From Lentisphaeria bacterium UBA1776 (GTDB taxonomy: Bacteria; Verrucomicrobiota; Lentisphaeria; Victivallales; Victivallaceae), in assembly GCA_002314605.1 (NCBI GenBank), contig DCGO01000109.1, forward strand, positions 1 to 15,748: a DNA stretch of 15,748 nt. Reading direction: 5' to 3'. The notes below the pieces were generated by a model that was given only the letters and a program-made list of their open reading frames with translations, was not told the DNA's origin and searched no databases. The position numbers and the translations under genes are program-made. The first letter of the stretch is position 1; the number at the start of each line of letters is the position of its first letter. Shown here piece after piece: positions 7,104 through 13,675 of the stretch.

Positions 7104-8144
7104 ATGAGAATCGCGGTGGATGCCATGGGGGGCGATTATGCTCCCGGAGTGGCTGTGGAAGGTACAGCGCAGGCGCTGGCGGATTTCCCGGATCTGAATG
7201 TGGTGCTGGTTGGTCATGAGGCCAAGCTGCAGTTCTATCTGGAGAAATACGGTATTACCGGCCATCCGCGGTTGAAACTGCATCACGCCCCGGAAGTGGT
7301 GGAGATGCGGGAACTGTCGTCCACGAGTCTGCGGGCCAAAAAGCACTCTTCTCTCACCGAATGTGCCAGGCTCCTGAAGTCCAAAGAGGTGGACGGCATG
7401 GCCTCCGCCGGCCACACCGGTGCGGCGGTGGCGGCCACCAAGGTTCTGGTGCGGACCCTGCCGGGGATCGACCGTCCTGCACTGGCGGCGAGCATGCCCC
7501 GGGAACGCGGGCGTTTTCTTATTGTGGATGCCGGGGCCAATACGGACTGCACGGTGACAAATCTTATGCAGTTTGCCCTGATGGGCGAGATCTATGCCCG
7601 CTATCTCTACAAGATCGAGCATCCGAAAGTCGGTTTGCTGAGTGTCGGCGGCGAGGATGTCAAAGGCAAAGAACTGACCAAAAAAGTTTTTCCCCTGATG
7701 GACCGGCTCATGCCGAATTTCGTCGGCAATGTGGAGGCGGATGCCATTTTTGAAGGGGCCGCCGATGTGCTGGTCTGCGACGGTTTTACCGGCAATGTCC
7801 TTCTGAAAGGCAGCGAAGGGCTGGCCAGAGCGACGATCTACTGGCTCAAGGAAGTCATGCTGAAGAACCCCCTGCGGATGACCGGCGCCAAAATGCTTTC
7901 CAGCGCCTTCCGGGAGTTGAAGAATTACGGTTCTTCGGAATTGATCGGAGGAGCCCCGCTCCTGGGGATCAACGGGATCTGCATTATCGGCCACGGCGGC
8001 TCCACGCCGCTCTCGGTGCGCAACGCCATCCGGGTCTGCAGCGAATGTGTCAAATTCGGGTTGAACGAGCAGATCGTGGAGAGCATTCAGAAAGCCGGCT
8101 GCACGGCTGCCGAACTGGATGCCATGGAACACACCGGCGCCTGA
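7104..8144 (+). CDS. plsX: Phosphate acyltransferase PlsX
   Basis: PlsX converts acyl-ACP and phosphate to acyl-phosphate, the acyl donor PlsY uses for the first step of phospholipid synthesis. It works as a soluble, membrane-associated protein. The 346-residue length is normal. Diagnostic stretches are MRIAVDAMGGDYAPG (1-15), SAGHTGA near 105-111, a DAGANTDC segment near 148-155, CDGFTGNVLLKGSEG near 230-244 and the C-terminal HGGS. GGAGAG (7093-7098) precedes the ATG. The fab genes that often follow plsX are absent here; argB comes next, 92 bp away. Confidence 0.96.
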   Translation: MRIAVDAMGGDYAPGVAVEGTAQALADFPDLNVVLVGHEAKLQFYLEKYGITGHPRLKLHHAPEVVEMRELSSTSLRAKKHSSLTECARLLKSKEVDGMASAGHTGAAVAATKVLVRTLPGIDRPALAASMPRERGRFLIVDAGANTDCTVTNLMQFALMGEIYARYLYKIEHPKVGLLSVGGEDVKGKELTKKVFPLMDRLMPNFVGNVEADAIFEGAADVLVCDGFTGNVLLKGSEGLARATIYWLKEVMLKNPLRMTGAKMLSSAFRELKNYGSSELIGGAPLLGINGICIIGHGGSTPLSVRNAIRVCSECVKFGLNEQIVESIQKAGCTAAELDAMEHTGA

Positions 8145-8146
8145 TC

Positions 8147-8190
8147 GGGGATACTCAGGAGACGGTGCGATTATCCCCGTCCTCCGGGGG
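8147..8190 (+). promoter_or_regulatory. Mutually exclusive short hairpins between plsX and argB
   Basis: GGGGATA (8147-8153) can pair with TATCCCC (8172-8178). The same CCCC can instead pair with GGGG at 8187-8190. No T-run follows either, so this is not a classical terminator. It could separate plsX from argB expression or be chance in GC-rich DNA. Confidence 0.2.
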
Positions 8191-8236
8191 CAGTCCATTG
8201 AATGTTAAAATTGATAATCCTTGAGGAGGATCCGGG

Positions 8237-9124
8237 ATGAAGACAACCATCGAAAAAGCTGATATTCTCGTGGAAGCGCTTCCGTACATTCAGAAATTCC
8301 GTCACGCCATGGTTCTGGTGAAATTCGGCGGCAGTTCCATGGAGGATCCGGTGCTGGTGGAGAATACCATGCGGGATGTAGTCCTGCTGGAGAGCATCGG
8401 TTTGAAGCCCATTGTGGTTCACGGCGGCGGCAAGGCCATTTCCGCGGAACTCAAGAAACAGAACATTCCCGTCCGGTTTGTGAACGGGCTGCGCTATACG
8501 GATGAAGCCACCATCGGCATTGTGGACGATGTTCTCCACCGTCAGGTCAACAGGATGCTGGTTCAGTTCGGCGAATCCGCCGGCGGCCGTATGGCTCCTA
8601 TTTCCGGCAAGACGATCTTCGTGGCGGAAAAGATGCTGTCAAAGGATCCGGCCACGGGCGAAACACAGGATGTGGGATTTGTGGGCGATATCGTCCAGGT
8701 GGATCCGGCGCCGGTACTGGCGGCTCTGGAGGACGGGAAGATCCCGGTCATCACCCCTCTGGCCATGGGACGGGACGGGCACATCTACAACATCAATGCG
8801 GACATTGCCGCCTGCCGTGCCGCAGAAGCGCTGAAAACCCGGAAACTGGTCTTTTTGAGCGATGTTCCCGGTGTGATGCGGGATCCGGCGGATGAAAAAT
8901 CCGTGATCCCGTCCATCCGCACGGATGAGATCGACACCCTGATCCGGGAAAAGGTCCTTTCCGGCGGCATGCTCCCGAAGATCGCCAGCTGTGTCCATGC
9001 GCTGCAGTGCGGGATCAACAAGGTCCACATGATCGACGGACGGGTCCGTCATACGCTGCTTCTTGAAATCTTTACGGACAGCGGAATCGGCACCCAGATC
9101 GTCCGGCCCGATTCCATTATGTAA
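8237..9124 (+). CDS. argB: N-acetylglutamate kinase
   Basis: This enzyme phosphorylates N-acetyl-L-glutamate, the second and often feedback-controlled step of arginine synthesis. The 295-residue protein carries KFGGSSM (34-40, the family's K-x-G-G-x-x-M loop), VVHGGGKA (61-68), a GFVGDI segment near 149-154, YNINADIA near 184-191, and SGGMLPK near 238-244. The tail (IDGRVRHTLLLEIFTDSGIGT) is typical. About 25 residues precede the kinase core; such an N-terminal helix is linked to hexamer formation and arginine sensitivity in this family, so feedback inhibition is plausible but unproven. GAGGAGG (8223-8229) is a strong ribosome site. The stop is 4 bp from the shikimate kinase start. Confidence 0.95.
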   Translation: MKTTIEKADILVEALPYIQKFRHAMVLVKFGGSSMEDPVLVENTMRDVVLLESIGLKPIVVHGGGKAISAELKKQNIPVRFVNGLRYTDEATIGIVDDVLHRQVNRMLVQFGESAGGRMAPISGKTIFVAEKMLSKDPATGETQDVGFVGDIVQVDPAPVLAALEDGKIPVITPLAMGRDGHIYNINADIAACRAAEALKTRKLVFLSDVPGVMRDPADEKSVIPSIRTDEIDTLIREKVLSGGMLPKIASCVHALQCGINKVHMIDGRVRHTLLLEIFTDSGIGTQIVRPDSIM

Positions 9125-9128
9125 GGTC

Positions 9129-9680
9129 ATGATTACCCGCCACGTCGTTATCGGAGGGATGAAGCACTGCGGCAAAAGCACGCAGGGCCGGAAGCTGGCC
9201 GCTTTCTGGAATGTTCCTTTTGCGGACACGGATATTCTGATTGAAGAGGCTTATGCCGAAAGTTCCGGCCGGAAACTCACCTGCCGGGAGATCTTCCGCA
9301 CTGAAGGTGAGAAATTCTTCCGACAGAAAGAGGCGGAAGTCATTCATATTCTCGCTCATACGGAGGCTCCGGGGGGCCGGGTGGTGGCTCTGGGGGGCGG
9401 GGTCCCGTCCAATACCCTGATCTCTGAGGACGATATGCACAAACTGGGCTTCTTCGTCTTTCTGGATCTGGATGAAGAAACGGCGTATCAGCGGGTGGTC
9501 CGCGGGGGTCTGCCGCCCTTTCTCGAAAAGGAACCGGACCCGGCGAAGGCTTTTGCCCTGCTTTATTTCAAACGTCTGGTATTCTACCGGCACTTTTCGG
9601 AATGTACGGTGCCCGTCGGAGGGGATGATGACAAGGAGACGGTATTTCACAAACTTGTACAGGCGGTGGAGGAAGCATGA
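9129..9680 (+). CDS. aroK: Shikimate kinase, variant lid
   Basis: This enzyme phosphorylates shikimate in chorismate synthesis. The 183-residue protein has the P-loop GMKHCGKST (10-18), DTD (33-35) for Mg2+ and shikimate, EIFRTEGEKFFRQKE (54-68) with the substrate-binding Arg65, and LGGGVPS (88-94). In the lid, the usual R-P-L-L reads L-P-P-F-L (128-132), so the lid arginine is not in its usual place; Arg122 or Arg125 may substitute. KRLVFYRHF (148-156) keeps the downstream Arg. The start is 4 bp after argB, with only TAAGG two bases upstream, so translation probably depends on argB coupling. The stop overlaps the aroC start (ATGA), consistent with the shared pathway. A related kinase of this fold is a minor alternative. 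Confidence 0.85.
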   Translation: MITRHVVIGGMKHCGKSTQGRKLAAFWNVPFADTDILIEEAYAESSGRKLTCREIFRTEGEKFFRQKEAEVIHILAHTEAPGGRVVALGGGVPSNTLISEDDMHKLGFFVFLDLDEETAYQRVVRGGLPPFLEKEPDPAKAFALLYFKRLVFYRHFSECTVPVGGDDDKETVFHKLVQAVEEA

Positions 9681-10735
9681 ACAACTCTTTCGGTGAAATG
9701 TTTCGGGTGACCACCTTCGGCGAATCTCACGGACCGGCGGTGGGGGCGGTGGTTGACGGCGTTCCGGCAGGGATGAGTCTGACCGCCGAAGATATCCAGC
9801 ATGCGCTGGACCGCCGGAAACCCGGACAGTCCGCCATGACCACCCCCCGCAAAGAACCGGACACGGTGGAGATTTTATCCGGCGTTTTCGAGGGGCGAAC
9901 CACCGGGACGCCCGTTGCCCTCCTGATCCGCAATCTGGATCAGCGGAGCCGGGATTACGGAGACCTTGCGGTCTCTTTCCGGCCCGGCCACGGGGATTAC
10001 ACCTGGCAGGAGAAATTCGGGATCCGGGACTACCGGGGGGGCGGACGCTCTTCCGGGCGGGAAACGGCGGCAAGAGTGGCCGCCGGGGCCATTGCGGCGA
10101 AATTTCTGCATGAAGTTTACGGTATTGTCATTACCGCCTGGACCGCCGCAGCGGGGGGCGTTGCCGGGAAAAAAGTTTTGCCGGAAACCATTGATGCCAA
10201 TCCCCTCCGGGCGGCGGATCCCGATGCGGTTCCGGCCATGATGGCGGCGGTGCAAAGTGCCGTAGCGGATTCCGACAGTGTGGGCGGGATTGCCGCCTGC
10301 CGGGTGACCGGAATCCCGGCGGGATGGGGGGAGCCGGTGTTTGACAAACTTGACGCGCTTCTGGCCCACGCCATGCTCTCCATCGGTGCGGTAAAGGGGA
10401 TCGAGTTCGGTGACGGTTTCGCCGCCGCAGAAGCCCGGGGAAGCGGCAATAATGACGCCATGACGCCGGAAGGCTTTTGCTCCAACCATGCGGGCGGTGT
10501 TTTGGGCGGAATTTCCAACGGGATGCCCCTGGAATTCCGCATCGCCGTCAAACCAACGCCCTCCATCCGCAGGGAACAGGACACCATTGATCTGGACAAC
10601 AAAGCCCGGAAGATTACCGTTTCCGGGCGTCACGACCCCTGCATTCTCCCCCGGATCATCCCGGTGGTGGAGGCCATGACGGCTCTGGTACTGGCGGATC
10701 TGGCTCTCCGCCGCCGGGGAAACACCCTCCGGTAA
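9677..10735 (+). CDS. aroC: Chorismate synthase
   Basis: This enzyme converts EPSP to chorismate using reduced FMN, the last step of the shikimate pathway. The 352-residue protein shows MFRVTTFGESHGPAVG (8-23, the first family signature), RPGHGDYTWQEKFG near 102-115, and RGGGRSSGRETAARVAAG near 120-137 (second signature). It ends with the third signature region GRHDPCILPRIIPVVEAM. It overlaps the shikimate kinase stop by 4 bp, and GGAGG (9668-9672) serves as ribosome site. It is the last gene of the + strand biosynthetic block. Confidence 0.97.
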   Translation: MNNSFGEMFRVTTFGESHGPAVGAVVDGVPAGMSLTAEDIQHALDRRKPGQSAMTTPRKEPDTVEILSGVFEGRTTGTPVALLIRNLDQRSRDYGDLAVSFRPGHGDYTWQEKFGIRDYRGGGRSSGRETAARVAAGAIAAKFLHEVYGIVITAWTAAAGGVAGKKVLPETIDANPLRAADPDAVPAMMAAVQSAVADSDSVGGIAACRVTGIPAGWGEPVFDKLDALLAHAMLSIGAVKGIEFGDGFAAAEARGSGNNDAMTPEGFCSNHAGGVLGGISNGMPLEFRIAVKPTPSIRREQDTIDLDNKARKITVSGRHDPCILPRIIPVVEAMTALVLADLALRRRGNTLR

Positions 10736-10871
10736 AGCCTTCTGCTGCGGCCGCGGCTCCTGCGGGGCTGCAGAAAAGATTCAAAAACCTTCTTTTTTTC
10801 CCTCTTTCCTGTGAAAGATTTTCCCGATTCCAGCGAATATATGGTGTATGCGTTTTTTCGGGAGAATGAGA
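10736..10871 (+). terminator. Gap after aroC with a possible terminator
   Basis: TCTGC (10741-10745) can pair with GCAGA (10770-10774), with GCC/GGC pairs inside. A run of seven T follows at 10793-10799, about 20 nt beyond the stem, which is further than in a typical intrinsic terminator. No clear promoter for the next gene was found in the remaining AT-richer sequence. Confidence 0.3.
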
Positions 10872-11570
10872 ATGATTTTCATGAAACACGGAAACAGGGG
10901 GAAAGTCTCCGCCGAAACCCGGCCGGACGCTTCTTCCGTACCCGGGGAAGATCCCTTCCTGATGAACCCTTTTTTGAGTCGATGCCGGGGAATGCTGCGG
11001 TCTCTTCACTTCTGTATCCTGCCGGTGGCGGGGATCCTCGCCGCTGCCGGCTGTATGTTTGCCGCGCGGTTCGGACACAGGGGGATCTTCGCCGGCATCA
11101 TCGGAGGGATCGGGCTGATTCCTGTCTGCATGCTCTTGTTCGGACCGGGACTGCGGGTCTCCGGACGGGCTCTCCGGCAGCGGAATATGGTACTACTCAC
11201 TGCCGCAGGGATCCATCTGCTGCTGGCATCTCTGTTGACAATGCAGATCTCTTCCGGTCAGAAAGCGGTCGTCCGGGCCTTTATCCACACCAGCGGTGCA
11301 GCGGCTCAGGAATATATTCTGCCGGAATGCCGTCTTTCCTACATCCGTGCCGTTGAGGAAAGAACGAAGCTCCTCGGGGAAAATGCCGCATGCTATCCGG
11401 CATCGGTTTTCCGGGACGGCCGGATCGACAAGGTGGAAACAAACGGAATCCATGCGGTTGCCGTTATGGACGATGGATTCGTGTTCCAGCTTCGGAAGGT
11501 CTGCGGCAAGTGGTATATTGTGAGTGTTCCCGGGCTGGGAGAGCTGCCCTTTCCCGGGAAGAAGCCGTGA
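10872..11570 (+). CDS. Predicted membrane protein, unknown function
   Basis: I do not recognise this 232-residue protein. It has a short hydrophilic N-terminus, then three predicted membrane helices at about 45-65, 71-91 and 106-125. A soluble C-terminal domain of about 105 residues follows. Its end, GFVFQLRKVCGKWYIVSVPG (202-221), resembles the final strands of NTF2-like or DUF4878-like small domains, where a charged strand leads to G-K-W-Y. That likeness is weak. The ATG at 10872 is chosen because GGAG (10861-10864) lies 7 nt upstream; in-frame ATGs at 10848, 10866 and 10881 are alternatives. The gene stands alone between aroC and a convergent operon. Compositional continuity suggests a real gene, although no homologue is evident by eye. 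Confidence 0.65.
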   Translation: MIFMKHGNRGKVSAETRPDASSVPGEDPFLMNPFLSRCRGMLRSLHFCILPVAGILAAAGCMFAARFGHRGIFAGIIGGIGLIPVCMLLFGPGLRVSGRALRQRNMVLLTAAGIHLLLASLLTMQISSGQKAVVRAFIHTSGAAAQEYILPECRLSYIRAVEERTKLLGENAACYPASVFRDGRIDKVETNGIHAVAVMDDGFVFQLRKVCGKWYIVSVPGLGELPFPGKKP

Positions 11571-11574
11571 TCTC

Positions 11575-11627
11575 TGCGGTGCAGCAGATCCGGGGCGGAT
11601 GCTGAACTCACCTGCCGCATTTTTCTT
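11575..11627 (+). terminator. Intrinsic terminator of the membrane-protein gene
   Basis: TGCGG-tg-CAG (11575-11584) pairs with CTG-CCGCA (11612-11619) as 8 bp with a 2-nt bulge. TTTTTCTT (11620-11627) follows at once. The loop can form a second hairpin (CAGC-ag-ATCC with GGAT-GCTG, 11585-11604 region). It begins 5 bp after the stop codon and separates this gene from the convergent operon. No matching T-run serves the - strand. Confidence 0.55.
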
Positions 11628-11654
11628 CAACGTAAAAAGAGTGCCATCTGATTT

Positions 11655-13661
11655 TCATCGAAGCATCAGCCCGGCGGCAAAAAGGATCGGGTATTCCCCG
11701 GAACACCCCTGAAGCACGATATGGAAATGCCGTCCGGGTTCCGACGGCAGCACGGTTTCGGGAGAGAGTTCAAGGATCGTTTCCTTCCCGTTCACAAGGA
11801 CTTTGCATTTCCCCTGTCCGGACAGCATGACCGTATCACACGGCAGTTCACTTTTCAGTTCAAACCCGAGCGTTCCATTGGGGAAGACCTGATTCCCTAT
11901 GATCCGGCAGATCCGTCCCCCCTGCATGGTCGCATGGCACCCGTGCATGGCCCGTTCACAGCGCCATTCATCCGTGATGGAACCTGGGATGAAGACGTCC
12001 GTCCAGTTTTTATGTTCCATGCGTGCGGACAGTTCTGCATCATATTCTTCGCAGATAAGCTGAAGCATTCCGCGCAGCGGCCTGGGATATACATCGGCAA
12101 GCTCATTTTTTATGATGAAGGAGTTTCGTTCCATCCCGTTTACAAACCCGTCTCCGGAGGCGGTGACTTTCCCGCTGTTATCGTATTTGAGGAAAATATT
12201 TTCAGCCTCCTGGAGGGCCGCCGAAAGGCCGGGATGCCCCGGGAGCATCCGCTCCATATCGCTGAAATACGCCGCAACACAGGAGGTGAATGCCCGGAGA
12301 CACTCCGAGGCGCACAGGAGATTGCTCCAGAGTCCCCTCAGGCGGATATATTCCGGTTCCGGAAGGTCCTCTCTGACGACGTCAAGGATCGCAAGTCCCT
12401 CTTCTGTCATGGTTACGGCAAGTTTTTTTTCCTCCAGCAGAGATACCCTGGTTTCCGTTGAATCCCCGGACAAAATGGACCAGATCCCGGCCAGGGCCTT
12501 CAGGGAAACGTGTTCTTTGAAGCAGCCGAAGAAGCCGCCGGCTTTCAGATATTTGAGGGAGGCTTTTGGAGGGAACTGGTGAAAGATCAGATTGCCCTTC
12601 AGATAATTAGTCTTCAATATCGCCGCAAGTCCGATGCCGGACAAGCGCTTCATTTCGTGCCGTATCTTTGCCGGATACCGGGAAAAGTATTCATCCTCAA
12701 TTTCTTCGGGTGTCACATGTTCATTGGAGATCGCACGCATGTAGGCAAAGAGATTCAGCGGATATTTTTCAAAGACATTGTTTCCCACACGGTCGCATCG
12801 GATGGCAAAGCGGTTGACGCCGGCTTTCTGCGCTCCCTTGACCCAGCGCAGAATATTCACCGTGTTTTCCGCCGGAAGGTACCCCGCCCCCAGAAATTCC
12901 CCCAGAGAATCGCATTCCGCTCCAAGCGTCAGGCTGCCGGTATGCACAAGAAACGGATTTTCCGGCAGGAACGGATCGAAATCGTACGGAGTGATCTTGG
13001 TTTCGACCTCAAAACGGATCCCCTGTTCATCAAGCAATGCCGCTCCGGCAAGAATATCCTCATAGTCTTTGGCGATGGACCCGAAGGAGCGCAGAATAAA
13101 GTGCTTGCCCCTTTTCTGAAGTTCATCGGCGAAGATCCCGGCAACTTTTGCAACCACCTGCTCCGGCGGATAGAGTTCCGGCGTGGAATTGTGAATGGCG
13201 GAATAATCCGCTTCCGTCAGGGTCAGAACAATGCCGTCCAGTTCCGGGACGTTTTCAAATGCCTGTTGAAATTTATAGCGCAGAAGCGCCTCAAAGGCCG
13301 GTCCGAGCAAATTGAATTCGCCCTTTTCATCCAATAATTCCGGGATCAGTTTCACCAGCCCGTCAGGGACTGTGACCTCCCGGTGCCAGTAATAAACCGG
13401 CCGCCCCGAATCATGCGCGATCTTCAGGATTTCCCTGAGGGCCGCAATATTGGCGGCAATGGCTTTGCGGTCCCGCTGCAGAGAGGGGTACCGGTCATAA
13501 AATCCAAGTCCGTCCAGCCCGCCGAGCAGGCCGTGGCACTGGGCACAGATCTCAAAGGAATCCACTTTGACCGGACTATAATCCGCCGCCTTGACAACGC
13601 GCTTCATATATTCAGCATCCAGCGGCGTCGGATGCATTAGCGACCAGGTTATTTCCGGCAT
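11655..13661 (-). CDS. Large GH67-like (alpha-glucuronidase-like) barrel protein
   Basis: This 668-residue protein is of uncertain function. The first half looks like a TIM barrel. From memory it can be lined up with GH67 alpha-glucuronidases, which remove (4-O-methyl)-glucuronic acid from xylo-oligosaccharides. LDGIVLTLTE (141-150) would match the acid-catalyst strand, with Glu150 as acid. ITPYDFDPFLPENPF (223-237) would match the NGPIDF-x-P-R-E-P loop, with Asp227. AECDSLGEFLG (248-258) would match E-F-Q-I-T-Q-E-Y-L-G, with Glu249 and Glu255. PLNLFAYMRAISNEHVTPEEIEDEY (301-325) resembles the GH67 helical region. Residues about 560-668 look like an added beta-rich domain. No signal peptide is seen, so it is probably cytoplasmic, as bacterial GH67 enzymes usually are. 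The ATG at 13661 has GGGAG at good spacing; a GTG at 13679 overlaps the upstream gene. It lies 14 bp after the esterase gene in one operon. The alignment is by eye, and another TIM-barrel family remains possible. Confidence 0.55.
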   Translation of the reverse strand: MPEITWSLMHPTPLDAEYMKRVVKAADYSPVKVDSFEICAQCHGLLGGLDGLGFYDRYPSLQRDRKAIAANIAALREILKIAHDSGRPVYYWHREVTVPDGLVKLIPELLDEKGEFNLLGPAFEALLRYKFQQAFENVPELDGIVLTLTEADYSAIHNSTPELYPPEQVVAKVAGIFADELQKRGKHFILRSFGSIAKDYEDILAGAALLDEQGIRFEVETKITPYDFDPFLPENPFLVHTGSLTLGAECDSLGEFLGAGYLPAENTVNILRWVKGAQKAGVNRFAIRCDRVGNNVFEKYPLNLFAYMRAISNEHVTPEEIEDEYFSRYPAKIRHEMKRLSGIGLAAILKTNYLKGNLIFHQFPPKASLKYLKAGGFFGCFKEHVSLKALAGIWSILSGDSTETRVSLLEEKKLAVTMTEEGLAILDVVREDLPEPEYIRLRGLWSNLLCASECLRAFTSCVAAYFSDMERMLPGHPGLSAALQEAENIFLKYDNSGKVTASGDGFVNGMERNSFIIKNELADVYPRPLRGMLQLICEEYDAELSARMEHKNWTDVFIPGSITDEWRCERAMHGCHATMQGGRICRIIGNQVFPNGTLGFELKSELPCDTVMLSGQGKCKVLVNGKETILELSPETVLPSEPGRHFHIVLQGCSGEYPILFAAGLMLR

Positions 13662-13675
13662 GTCAAATACTCCCG

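Noticed and set aside
6816..8198. A 460-codon open frame on the - strand opposite rpmF and plsX
   Set aside because: It covers conserved genes and a promoter, and its composition is that of an antisense shadow.
8198..8218. A possible ArgR box or -10 element before argB
   Set aside because: TGAAT-GTTA-AAATTGA matches only one half of the ARG-box consensus, and no -35 is correctly placed for the TAAAAT or GATAAT hexamers.
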